Below, one piece after another: positions 36,478 through 45,537 of a stretch of DNA of 64,000 nucleotides. The notes below the pieces were generated by a model. That model made no database searches. It worked only from the letters and a program-made list of their open reading frames with translations, and was not told the DNA's origin. The stretch lies in assembly GCA_001310455.1 (NCBI GenBank), contig BAXG01000002.1, positions 62,001 through 126,000 on the forward strand. The letters run 5' to 3'. Made by a program: the position numbers and the translations under genes. Position 1 is the stretch's first letter; each line of letters begins with the position of its first letter. The stretch comes from Photobacterium sp. JCM 19050 (GTDB taxonomy: Bacteria; Pseudomonadota; Gammaproteobacteria; Enterobacterales; Vibrionaceae).

Positions 36478-36501
36478 AAAAGGGCCATCCGGCCCTTTTT
36501 T
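36478..36501. terminator. Terminator between the esterase and yfhL
   Basis: AAAAGGGCC-ATCC-GGCCCTTTT stem with T6; it works for the minus-strand yfhL transcript and for rightward transcription. Confidence 0.85.
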
Positions 36502-36502
36502 G

Positions 36503-36760
36503 TTATTCCGCCAACCCTTGAACGATGACGAACTTTTCCAGCAACTCTTCCTGTGTTTCCACCCGCTGCGGATCGATAATGATGCAGTTGGTGATAGGGC
36601 AGACCGACTGGCAGGTTGGCTTGTCGTAGTGGCCTACACACTCAGTACAGCGGTCCGGGTCGATCTCATAGATCTCGGCACCGAACGATATTGCATCGTT
36701 CGGGCATTCCGGTTCACACATATCGCACGCGGTGCAGGTATCCGTGATAAGCAGGGCCAT
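36503..36760 (-). CDS. yfhL: YfhL-family 2[4Fe-4S] ferredoxin
   Basis: 85 residues with two iron-sulphur motifs: CTACDMCEPECP and CTECVGHYDKPTCQSVCP, the second with the long Alvin-type insertion. It supplies electrons to an unknown partner. Its placement directly after trhP, with a one-base gap, fits reports that YfhL and TrhP function together in tRNA hydroxylation. Confidence 0.92.
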   Translation of the reverse strand: MALLITDTCTACDMCEPECPNDAISFGAEIYEIDPDRCTECVGHYDKPTCQSVCPITNCIIIDPQRVETQEELLEKFVIVQGLAE

Positions 36761-36761
36761 A

Positions 36762-38146
36762 TTACTTTGCAGCCTCTGCGGTTTCTTTTACTGCATGCGG
36801 ATTGCGGGTATTTGCGCCATCGTGAAGGTTGCGCATAAGCAGGGCGTAGTCCAGCTCAACATCTTCTGGAACTGGGATATAGACAAAGTGACCATTGCCC
36901 TTGGCATCATCAATGGCTTCGCTCTTGCGGTTTTCCATGGTGTCCAGCTTGAAGACAATGTTGCCCTGAGGCGTCATCAGTTCCATCTCGTCACCGAGAA
37001 CGAACTTGTTCTTCACTTCCACTTCCGCCATGCCATCGCGGCGTTTGCCGGTAAACTCACCTACAAACTGCTGGGTGTCTGAAATGGAATAACCGTAGTC
37101 GTAGTTCTGGTATTCGCTGTGAACGTGGCGGCGCAGGAAGCCTTCGGTGTAACCACGGTGAGCCAGGCTTTCCAGCGTGGTCATCAGGGTTTCGTCAAAT
37201 GGCTTGCCCGCAACGGCGTCGTCGATCGCCTTGCGGTATACCTGGGCGGTTCGGGCGCAGTAATAGAAGGACTTGGTACGGCCTTCGATTTTCAGCGAGT
37301 GCACGCCCATTTTAGTCAGGCGTTCTACGTGCTGGATGGCACGCAGATCCTTGGAGTTCATGATGTAGGTGCCATGCTCGTCTTCGAACGCAGCCATCAG
37401 TTCACCCGGACGGCGGCCTTCTTCAAGCAGGACAACTTCGTCAGTTGGCTCGCCCACACCCAGGGTCGGGGTCACTTCCTGAACTTCTACAATCTGGCCG
37501 GCTTCGTCTTCTTTGGCTTCATGGATCTTGTAATCCCAGCGGCAGGCATTGGTGCAGGTACCCTGGTTAGGGTCACGCTTGTTGATGTAGCCAGACAGCA
37601 GGCAGCGGCCTGAATAAGCCATGCACAGTGCGCCGTGGACAAAAATTTCAATTTCCATATTCGGGCACTGCTCGCGGACTTCTTCAATTTCATCCAGCGA
37701 CAGCTCGCGTGACAGAATTACACGCTCTACACCCTGCTTTTCCCAGAATTTTACGGTTGCCCAGTTAACGGCATTCGCCTGGACAGACAGGTGGATTGCC
37801 ATTTCCGGGAATGCTTCACGCACCATCATGATCAGGCCCGGGTCAGACATAATCAGGGCATCAGGCCCATGTCAACAACCGGCTTGAGGTCACGAATAAA
37901 GGTTTTCAGCTTAGAGTTGTGGGGTGCGATATTGCAGACCACGTAGAACTTCTTGCCGAGGGCATGGGCCTCATCGATACCGAGTTTCAGGTTTTCGTGG
38001 TTGAATTCGTTGTTACGTACACGGAGGCTGTAGCGTGGCTGGCCGGCATAAACGGCATCGGCACCGTAAGCAAACGCGTAGCGCATGTTTTTAAGGCTAC
38101 CGGCAGGAGAAAGCAGCTCTGGGACAAAAGGGGTAGAGTTCGACAT
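36762..38146 (-). CDS. trhP: tRNA hydroxylation protein TrhP (YegQ, U32 family)
   Basis: Start ATG 38146 (MSNSTPFVPELLSPAGSLKN). One C is missing near 37867 (GGGCCTGATG should be GGGCCCTGATG, giving VVDMGPDALIMSDPG). It has the U32 signature ELSLDEIEEVREQCPNMEIE with FVHGALCMAYSGRCLLSGY and the Cys cluster CTNACRWDYK. About 460 residues. Homologues form 5-hydroxyuridine at tRNA position 34, using prephenate. Two leader hairpins lie upstream. Confidence 0.9.
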
Positions 38147-38167
38147 CTTCACATTATTCCTGTAAGT

Positions 38168-38204
38168 CTGATTGCAAATCAGGCCATACCACCTGATGGT
38201 ATGG
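38168..38204. promoter_or_regulatory. Two hairpins in the trhP leader
   Basis: CTGATT-GCA-AATCAG (38168-38182) is a perfect hairpin, and CCATACCA-(5)-TGGTATGG (38184-38204) follows. They lie 22-58 bases upstream of the trhP start on its transcript and could affect translation or mark an operator. Confidence 0.5.
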
Positions 38205-38386
38205 GGTGGCGCGATTGTACTGTGAGCCACGCCACAAAACAATCAAGGGGTCACTACCGGCTAAGTTTAGAGGCAGTTAACAAGACAGGGTTGCATAGTT
38301 ATCTATTGCTTTTATCAATGTTTTCCCTGGAATACACTTGGCTTAATTGTTTGTAATACCAATTTTTTCACAAGAGGAACAACGAA

Positions 38387-39337
38387 ATGGATCCGGTAGA
38401 ACTGGTATTGTCTTTGGTTAATGTCTGGATAGTGCTGGCTATCCTTGTCGTGATCGTTCTTCGTGCAGCAGTGAAGTTCGTACCACAAAACACGGCTGTC
38501 GTTGTTGAGCGCTTTGGTAAGTACAACAAAACGATGGAAGCCGGTCTGAATTTCCTGGTCCCGCTGATTGACCGTGTGGCGTATACCCAGACCCTGAAAG
38601 AGCAGGCTTATGACGTACCTAGCCAGTCGGCCATTACCCGTGACAATATCTCACTGGTGGTTGATGGCGTGCTTTATATCAAGGTCATTGACCCTTTCAA
38701 AGCGAGCTACGGTGTTGATGACTATATCTTCTCTGTGACCCAGTTGGCGCAAACTACCATGCGTAGTGAAGTGGGCAAGCTGGAGCTGGATAAAACCTTT
38801 GAAGAGCGTGAAAGCCTGAATACTGCGATTGTCTCTTCCATAAACGAAGCGTCTGCGCCTTGGGGTGTCCAGGTACTGCGTTATGAAATAAAGGATATTG
38901 AACCCCCTCGCTCAGTCCTCGATGCCATGGAACGCCAGATGAAGGCAGAACGTGAAAAGCGTGCTGTTATTCTGGAATCTGAAGGTAAGCGCCAGTCGGC
39001 AGTAAATATTGCCGAGGGTGAGAAAGCAGCCAGGTACTGGCAGCGGAAGCAGATAAAGCGGAGCAAATTCTTCGCGCAGAAGGTGAGGCTCAGGCCATTT
39101 TGGCCGTTGCCAGGCAAAAGCAGAATCACTGGAAGTGGTTGGCCGCGTAGCCGCGACCGATGAAGCCAGAAGGCGATCCAGTTGGATCTTGCTGGCCAGG
39201 CAATTTCTGCCAAGCAGGCGATTGCAAAAGAGTCTTCTGTGGTGCTCCTGCCGGAAAGCAGTTCCAATGCGTCTTCTATTGTTGCAGAAGCCATGACCAT
39301 TATTAACCAACTGAACAAAACTCAGAAAGGAAGCTGA
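38387..39337 (+). CDS. qmcA: SPFH/band-7 membrane protein QmcA
   Basis: Single N-terminal transmembrane helix (about 10-28), then the band-7 domain with VPQNTAVVVERFGKYNKTM and ITRDNISLVVDGVLYIKV, then a coiled C-terminus. The gene is broken three times, each by one lost base in a G/C run: near 39031, 39112 and 39164. Restored segments read AAQVLAAEADKAEQILRAEG, VARAKAESLEVVGRVAATDE and GQKAIQLDLAGQAISAKQ. About 317 residues, ending at 39337. It is a stomatin-like scaffold associated with FtsH quality control. The partner NfeD gene follows three bases later. Confidence 0.9.
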
Positions 39338-39339
39338 AT

Positions 39340-39812
39340 ATGGCAGAAGCCCTGAATATCTCCCGGCACAGCTGACATTGATTATCGGCATGGTGTTGCT
39401 GGCGGTAGAAGTCTGGCTGCTGGGGCTGTCCACTATCGTTTTGCTGGCTCTCGGTGCATCTGCAACCCTGACAGGTTTGCTGTCCATGGCGGGAGTGATC
39501 CCGGAAACCATGACAGCGCTGGTGGCATCCAGTGGGGTAGGTGCTGGGCTTTTGACGTTGTTTTTGTGGGGGCCAATGAAGCGGGCACAAAACGTAAAAC
39601 GGGAGCCGGTAAATACCTCCAGTGACTTTATCGGGCTCGAATTCACGCTTTCCTCTCCATTGGAAAAAGGCGTGCCTTCAGCAGTGTCTTATTCCGGTAT
39701 CCAGTGGCAGCTTGAACTGGCTCCACACTGCCAGGATCTTTCGTTGCATATTGGCGACAAAGTGAAGGTTGTTGGGGTAGAAGTTGGAAAGTTTATTGTC
39801 GAAGAAGTGTAA
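39340..39812 (+). CDS. NfeD-like membrane protein
   Basis: Starts MAEAL at ATG 39340. One G is lost near 39354 (CTGAATAT should be CTGGAATAT, giving EYLPAQLTLIIGMV). Three hydrophobic segments precede a C-terminal OB-fold (LEFTLSSPLEKGVPSAVSYS and KVKVVGVEVGKFIVEEV). About 157 residues. NfeD proteins are the standard partners of QmcA-type SPFH proteins; the pair forms membrane microdomains. Confidence 0.85.
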
Positions 39813-40118
39813 ATGAGGCTAGAATTACGCAGAATTCTAAGCCGATGGCGCGGGGAAGGAATCATCCCGCTCTCATCTTAGAGACAGAGGTTGCCGTAAC
39901 TCGCTGATTAAATAAAAATTATTCATCAAATTTAATGTTGCATTCAAAATGATCGTTTCCGGGAGCCGGAGCGGTTTTTTTTTATTTTTCCCAGTCGGCT
40001 GCGTTCATTCGTTGCCGGGGTGAAAATTTATAGTGACATTCAAGCTTTGATGTGTGGTTTTTCGGGAGTTTGTGGCATACTGCGCGCACGTTATAAACTA
40101 AGCGAACAAAGTTGAATC
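39813..40118. other. Region between nfeD and fusA
   Basis: No gene. GGCTAGAATT-ACGC-AGAATTCTAAGCC (39814-39842) is a hairpin just after nfeD without a T run. At about 39960 CCGGGAGCCGGAGCGG is followed by T8 and may be the real terminator. TGTGGCATACTG near 40072-40083 resembles an extended -10 for fusA. Confidence 0.45.
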
Positions 40119-42202
40119 ATGACTGACTTATCAAAATACAGAAATATCGGTATTTTTGCTCACGTTGACGCGGGTAAAACTACAACTACCGAGCGTATCC
40201 TTAAGCTCACTGGTAAGATCCACAAGATCGGTGACACCCACGACGGTACTTCTACTACTGACTTCATGGAGCAGGAAGCTGAGCGTGGTATCACAATCCA
40301 GTCAGCTGCAACTACCTGTTTCTGGAATGATCATCGTCTGAATATCATCGATACTCCAGGACACGTTGACTTCACCATCGAAGTATACCGTTCACTGAAA
40401 GTTCTGGACGGCGGTGTTGGTGTATTCTGTGGTTCAGGCGGTGTTGAGCCTCAGTCAGAAACTAACTGGCGTTACGCTGACGAATCACGCGTTTCACGTC
40501 TGATCTTCGTAAACAAGCTGGACCGTATGGGTGCAGACTTCTACCGTGTATGTGACCAGGTTAAGAACGTTCTGGGCGCAACTCCACTGGTAATGACTCT
40601 GCCAATCGGCATCGAAGATGACTTCAAGGGCGTTGTAGACGTACTGAGCCGTAAAGCATACATCTGATGATTCTGGCCTGCCAGAAAACTACTCTGTTGA
40701 AGATGTACCAGCTGAAATGGTTGACGACGTTGAAGCTTACCGCGAGCAGATGATCGAAACTGCCGTTGAGCAAGACGACGAACTGATGATGGCTTACATG
40801 GAAGGTGAAGAGCCTTCTGTAGAAGACATCAAGCGTTGTATCCGTAAGGTACCCGCGATCTGGCATTCTTCCCAACTTACTGTGGTTCTGCTTATAAGAA
40901 CAAAGGTATCCAGCTGGTTCTGGACGCAGTAGTTGATTACCTGCCATCTCCAACTGAAGTTGACCCACAGCCTCTGACTAACCCAGAAACTGGTGAGCCA
41001 ACTGGCGAAGTTGCAACTGTATCTGAAGACGAGCACTGCGCGCTCTGGCGTTCAAGATCATGGACGACCGCTTCGGTGCCCTGACCTTCATCCGTATCTA
41101 CTCTGGTAAGATGAAGAAGGGTGACACCATCCTGAACAGTGCAACTGGTAAGACTGAGCGTATCGGCCGTATGGTTGAGATGCACGCTAACGACCGTAAC
41201 GAGATCGATTCTGCACACGCAGGTGACATCATCGCTGTTGTTGGTATGAAGGCAGTTAAGACTGGTCACACTCTGTGTGATCCTAAGCACGAATGTACTC
41301 TGGAACCAATGATCTTCCCAGAACCAGTAATCTCTATCGCTGTTGCTCCTAAGGACAAGGGCGCTTCTGAGAAGCTGGGTGTTGCACTGGGCAAGATGGT
41401 TTCTGAAGATCCATCATTCCAGGTTGAATCTGACCAGGAAACTGGCGAAACCATCCTGAAAGGTATGGGTGAGCTGCACCTGGACATCAAGGTTGACATC
41501 CTTAAGCGTACACACGGCGTTGAGCTGACTGTAGGTGCTCCACAGGTTGCTTACCGTGAAACTATCACCAAGCCAGTTGAAGACAGCTACACTCACAAGA
41601 AGCAGTCTGGTGGTTCTGGTCAGTTCGGTAAGATCGACTACCGCATCAAGCCAGGCGAGCAAGGCTCAGGCTTCGCGTTCACTTCTTCTGTTGTTGGCGG
41701 TAACGTTCCTAAGGAATTCTGGCCTGCAATCGAAAAAGGCTTCAAGGAAATGATGGAAACTGGTCCTATGGCTGGCTTCCCTGTTCTTGACGTTGAAGTT
41801 GAACTGTTCGACGGTGGCTTCCACGCAGTTGACTCCTCTGCGATCGCGTTTGAAATCGCAGCTAAGGGTGCGTTCCGTCAATCTATGCCTAAGGCCGGCC
41901 CACAGCTGCTTGAGCCTATCATGAAGGTTGACGTGTTCACTCCAGAAGATCACGTTGGTGACGTAATCGGTGACCTTAACCGTCGTCGCGGCATGATCAA
42001 AGACCAGCAAGCTGGTGTTACTGGTGTTCGCATCAAGGGTGATGTACCACTGTCAGAAATGTTCGGTTACATCGGTACCCTGCGTACTATGACTTCTGGT
42101 CGTGGTCAGTTCTCTATGGAGTTCTCACACTACGCACCATGTCCGAACAACGTAGCTGAAAAAGTTATCGCTGAAGTTAAAGAACGTAACGCTGCTAAGT
42201 AA
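40119..42202 (+). CDS. fusA: Elongation factor G, second copy (EF-G 2)
   Basis: A GTPase that drives ribosomal translocation or recycling. G1 is [13 protein letters not shown]2 [11 protein letters not shown]3 [10 protein letters not shown]4 NKLDRMGAD. Three single bases are missing: near 40668 (ATCTGATGAT should be ATCTGGGATGAT, or lacks one G, so that AYIWDDSG continues), near 40851 (AAGGTACC should be AAGGGTACC) and near 41036 (GAGCACTG should be GAGCCACTG, giving [16 protein letters not shown]). About 695 residues. It is alone, not in the rpsL-rpsG-fusA-tuf operon, so it is probably the additional EF-G that Vibrio carry. Confidence 0.92.
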
Positions 42203-42231
42203 TTTATTACTTAACACTACGCTTTAACCAA

Positions 42232-42257
42232 AAACCCGCCGGAAACGGCGGGTTTTT
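42232..42257. terminator. fusA terminator
   Basis: AACCCGCCG-GAAA-CGGCGGGTT stem followed by T7. The 200 bases from here to the higB promoter hold no visible gene. Confidence 0.9.
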
Positions 42258-42461
42258 TTATGGTTATTCCGGATGCTTAAGCGGAAGGACCTCTTTTGAG
42301 AGGTTAATGGCCAGTGAAATAACCCGGTTGATATTAAACTCTGCGGGTATAACCTGATGCCGTTACAACCGGATGAGTGTTGTCCATCCGAATAACGGTA
42401 ACCGGGTATTGCTTTCTGATCTCTCAAAAATCTACTTTCATTTCCCTGTATGGACACTGTG

Positions 42462-42497
42462 TTGACTAAAAAGCAATCATTTCCCATAATGGGAAAT
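42462..42497 (+). promoter_or_regulatory. higBA promoter with overlapping palindromic operator
   Basis: TTGACT (42462-42467), 17 bases, CATAAT (42485-42490) form a good sigma-70 promoter. A perfect 19-base palindrome ATTTCCCATAATGGGAAAT (42479-42497) covers the -10, placed as expected for autorepression by the HigA antitoxin. The higB ATG is at 42512. Confidence 0.75.
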
Positions 42498-42511
42498 ATA
42501 AGGGATTTGTT

Positions 42512-42811
42512 ATGAGGATTATCTCTCGGGCCACATTGAGAGAGTTTTGGGAAAAACCAGCATATAGAGATGCTGAACAGCCGTTAAAAGCGTGGTTTGA
42601 TGAGGCAAAACAGGCAAGTTGGCAATCACCTGCTGATATAAAAGACAAGTATAGAAATGCCAGTTTTGTGGCAAACAACCGTGTGGTTTTCAATATTCAC
42701 GGAAACAAGTATCGATTGATCGTTGCAGTGAATTACAAATTTGCCATGTGCTACATTCGTTTTGTCGGCACTCATGCCCAGTATGACAAAATCGATGCCG
42801 TCTCCGTTTAA
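42512..42811 (+). CDS. higB: HigB-type mRNA interferase toxin
   Basis: 99 residues of the HigB/RelE superfamily: MRIISRATLREFWEKPAYRD, KDKYRNASFVANNRVVFNIH and YRLIVAVNYKFAMCYIRFVG, then HAQYDKIDAV, the conserved C-terminal end with Tyr and Asp. It cleaves mRNA at the ribosome. It precedes its antitoxin by 10 bases, the usual toxin-first order of hig loci. Confidence 0.92.
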   Translation: MRIISRATLREFWEKPAYRDAEQPLKAWFDEAKQASWQSPADIKDKYRNASFVANNRVVFNIHGNKYRLIVAVNYKFAMCYIRFVGTHAQYDKIDAVSV

Positions 42812-42821
42812 GGAAGTGAGT

Positions 42822-43190
42822 ATGTCAATCAAGCCGATAAAAACAGACGTTGAGCACCAGGCTGCTTTGATGCGGATAGAGACTCTTTGGGATGCGGAGC
42901 CAGGCACGCCAGAAGGGGATGAGCTGGAAGTATTGGGGATTTTGGTTGAGGCGTATGAGAAATCGACGTTCCAGATAGCTGCGCCAGATCCGGTTGAGGC
43001 GATAAAATTCAGGATGGAGCAACTGGGCTTGGAGGATGCAGATCTGGTGCCTTATCTAGGCCAGCGCAGCCGGGTGAGTGAAGTGCTTAACCGGAAAAGA
43101 AAACTCACCATCAATATGATCAGAAAGCTTCATCACGGATTGCATATCCCACTTCAGAGCCTTGTTGCGGAATATCAGTTAGTCCGCTGA
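42822..43190 (+). CDS. higA: HigA-type antitoxin
   Basis: 122 residues from ATG 42822 (AAGGAAG upstream). The C-terminal helix-turn-helix has YLGQRSRVSEVLNRKRKLTI. The N-terminal half (ETLWDAEPGTPEGDELEVLG) is typical of HigA. It neutralises HigB and probably represses its own promoter at the palindrome upstream of higB. Confidence 0.92.
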   Translation: MSIKPIKTDVEHQAALMRIETLWDAEPGTPEGDELEVLGILVEAYEKSTFQIAAPDPVEAIKFRMEQLGLEDADLVPYLGQRSRVSEVLNRKRKLTINMIRKLHHGLHIPLQSLVAEYQLVR

Positions 43191-43212
43191 ACAAACTTAC
43201 CAATCTGTTGAA

Positions 43213-43237
43213 CAAAAGGGCCGTTATGGCCCTTTTG
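43213..43237. terminator. Terminator between higA and rdgC
   Basis: CAAAAGGGCC-GTTAT-GGCCCTTTTG, symmetric, between convergent genes. Confidence 0.82.
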
Positions 43238-43257
43238 GAATTTCGTTTTTAGGCTGA

Positions 43258-44175
43258 TTAGCCCTGCTGCTTGTCGATGCCGCCGAGTTCTTCAATCAGG
43301 TTGTCCAGGAACGCACCCAGCTCGCCGCACATCAGTGAGAAGTCAGCATCGAAGCGCTGTGCCATGTCTTCGCGGTCGATATCGTCATTCTGGTCACGCA
43401 GCTCATCAGCAAACTTCAGGCGCTTGATTGAGAAATCTTCGCACAGCATAAAGTCGAGACGCTCCTGCCAGTTCATCGCCAGCTTGGTCACCAGCTTTTC
43501 CGCTTCAATGTGTGCCAGGATTTCATCACTGCCAAGGTCTTGCTTCTTGCAGCGGATGATACCGCCTTCTTCCAGCATCGCTTTCAGTTCAGCTTCGTCA
43601 GCAATGGTGAAGCCTTTTGGGGCATAGCCGGAGCGAACCCACTCGGTCATTGCCAGTTCAACCGGCTTGTCAGTTTCTACCGGTACTACCGGGAGGCTGC
43701 CGATGGATTTACGCAACAGGGCAAGCATATCTTCCGCTTTCTTGAACGAGCTGCCATCTACCACGATCAGGCCGCGTTTTGGCATGATCAGCGCATACAT
43801 TTTGCTGTGGCGGCTGAAAGCGCGTGGCAGCAGGTCGATAATGATATCGTCCTTTAAGCCGTTCTTGTCTTTCTTGCTCAGCGGCTTGCCTGCTTCTTTC
43901 TCCATCGCTTCCGCTTTGGCATCCAGTGCTTCTTTAACCACAGAAGCCGGCAGGATCTTTTCTTCCTTGCGCGCACAGATCAGGATATTGCCGTCTGCCA
44001 CATGGGTGTACATGTCACCCTGTTTGCCCATTGCATGGGACCAGCCGAACTTCTGCTTGTCCTGGCTGCCGCAAGGGGTAAAACGGAACTCTTCCAGCTG
44101 CTTTTCCAGCTGGTCAGCATCAAGGTCGATATCGCGGGTGAAGCGATATACGAGCAAATTCTTAAACCACATCAT
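43258..44175 (-). CDS. rdgC: Recombination-associated protein RdgC
   Basis: 305 residues starting [20 protein letters not shown]. The family segments [31 protein letters not shown] and [18 protein letters not shown] are present. RdgC is a ring-shaped DNA-binding protein that limits RecA filament formation. It is divergent from sbcD. Intact. Confidence 0.95.
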   Translation of the reverse strand: MMWFKNLLVYRFTRDIDLDADQLEKQLEEFRFTPCGSQDKQKFGWSHAMGKQGDMYTHVADGNILICARKEEKILPASVVKEALDAKAEAMEKEAGKPLSKKDKNGLKDDIIIDLLPRAFSRHSKMYALIMPKRGLIVVDGSSFKKAEDMLALLRKSIGSLPVVPVETDKPVELAMTEWVRSGYAPKGFTIADEAELKAMLEEGGIIRCKKQDLGSDEILAHIEAEKLVTKLAMNWQERLDFMLCEDFSIKRLKFADELRDQNDDIDREDMAQRFDADFSLMCGELGAFLDNLIEELGGIDKQQG

Positions 44176-44292
44176 GGCGAAGCTTTATCCAGTTAAATGA
44201 GCGAGGCGGTTATGGTATTGCATTGCGCGCAGAATGTCGCTCCAATTGGAGTAAAATCAGTCCCGATTCAAATTCATAAAAAAGCGGCATCC

Positions 44293-45537
44293 ATGAAAAT
44301 CATCCATACCTCAGATTGGCACCTCGGACACCAGCTCCACGGTTATGACCGGGAGTATGAACACCAGGCTTTCCTGGACTGGCTGGCAGAGACCCTGGAG
44401 CGCGAGCAGGCTGATGCACTGCTGGTTTCCGGCGATATTTTTGATACAGCAAACCCGCCGGCATCGGCCTGGCAGATGTTGTACCGTTTCCTGGCCAGAA
44501 TGGCGAAAGCCCTGCCTGACATGGATGTGGTGATTACCGGGGGCAACCACGACTCCCCGAGTAAACTGGATGCCCCACACGAGCTGCTGAAAGCCTTTGA
44601 CCTTCATATGGTCGGCGGTATCCGGCGTTTACCTGACGGCAGCCTGGATATTGAGCGGATGCTGATCCCGGTGTCTGACAAGTCCGGGGAAACAGCTGCC
44701 TGGGTTATGGCAGTGCCGTTCCTGCGATCAAGTGACCTGCGAACCCAGCACCTGGATGAGGTCGATGACCGTTTGATCGCCGGAGTGCGTGAGCTTTACC
44801 GGGAAGTGTATGAGGCAGCGAAAACCCGGCTTGAACCTGGGCAGGCCCTGGTGGCCATGGGGCACTGTTACATGGCATCCGGTTCGCTTTCGGAAATGTC
44901 TGAACGCCGGATCCTTGGCGGAAACCAGCACGCGCTGCCGGCGGACATTTTCCAGGACGACATCACCTATGTGGCACTGGGTCATCTTCACCTTGCTCAG
45001 CAAGTTGCCAAACAGAGCCGGATCCGCTATTCGGGCTCGCCGATACCGCTCTCCCTGTCAGAGCGCCATTACCATCACCAGGTGTTGAGTGTGGAACTCA
45101 ACGGCGGAGAGCTGGCTGAGGTGCATCCCCTGGAGATTCCCCGTACGGTTGAACTGATGCGGGTACCGGAAAAAGCAGCCCCGCTGGATGATGTGCTCAA
45201 GGCGCTGAAATCCCTGAAACTCGAAGAGTTGCCTCGTGAGCAGCAGCCCCTGGTTGAAGTGGCATTGTTGCTTGACCAGCCGCAGCCCATGCTGCGTGAA
45301 AAGATCCTGAAAGCCATCAAGGACAAACCTCTCCGCCTTGCCCGCATTGCCACCCGATACACCTGTGAGGTATCGGATAACCCCATGGAAAACCGCAGGC
45401 TGGAAGAGGTGACACCGGAGCAGGTATTTACCTACGGTTGGCAGCGAAAGTTTGAGGGGGCACCCGATGAGGCGATGATGAAAGCATTTGAACAGTTGAT
45501 GGTTGAGGCTGAAACGGCTGAGGAACAAGACGTATGA
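44293..45537 (+). CDS. sbcD: Nuclease subunit SbcD
   Basis: 414 residues. Start ATG 44293 (MKIIHTSDWHLGHQLHGYDR); upstream codons are not family-like. Metal site motifs HTSDWHLG, VSGDIFDTANPP, GGNHDSP and VALGHLHLAQ are present. With SbcC it forms the Mre11-Rad50-like complex that opens hairpins and processes DNA ends. It overlaps sbcC by four bases (ATGA). Confidence 0.95.
   Translation: MKIIHTSDWHLGHQLHGYDREYEHQAFLDWLAETLEREQADALLVSGDIFDTANPPASAWQMLYRFLARMAKALPDMDVVITGGNHDSPSKLDAPHELLKAFDLHMVGGIRRLPDGSLDIERMLIPVSDKSGETAAWVMAVPFLRSSDLRTQHLDEVDDRLIAGVRELYREVYEAAKTRLEPGQALVAMGHCYMASGSLSEMSERRILGGNQHALPADIFQDDITYVALGHLHLAQQVAKQSRIRYSGSPIPLSLSERHYHHQVLSVELNGGELAEVHPLEIPRTVELMRVPEKAAPLDDVLKALKSLKLEELPREQQPLVEVALLLDQPQPMLREKILKAIKDKPLRLARIATRYTCEVSDNPMENRRLEEVTPEQVFTYGWQRKFEGAPDEAMMKAFEQLMVEAETAEEQDV

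Noticed and set aside
40119..42202. Programmed frameshifts in EF-G
   Set aside because: Three breaks, each a lost base in a G or C run, with no slippery heptamer. The same pattern occurs in many other genes here.
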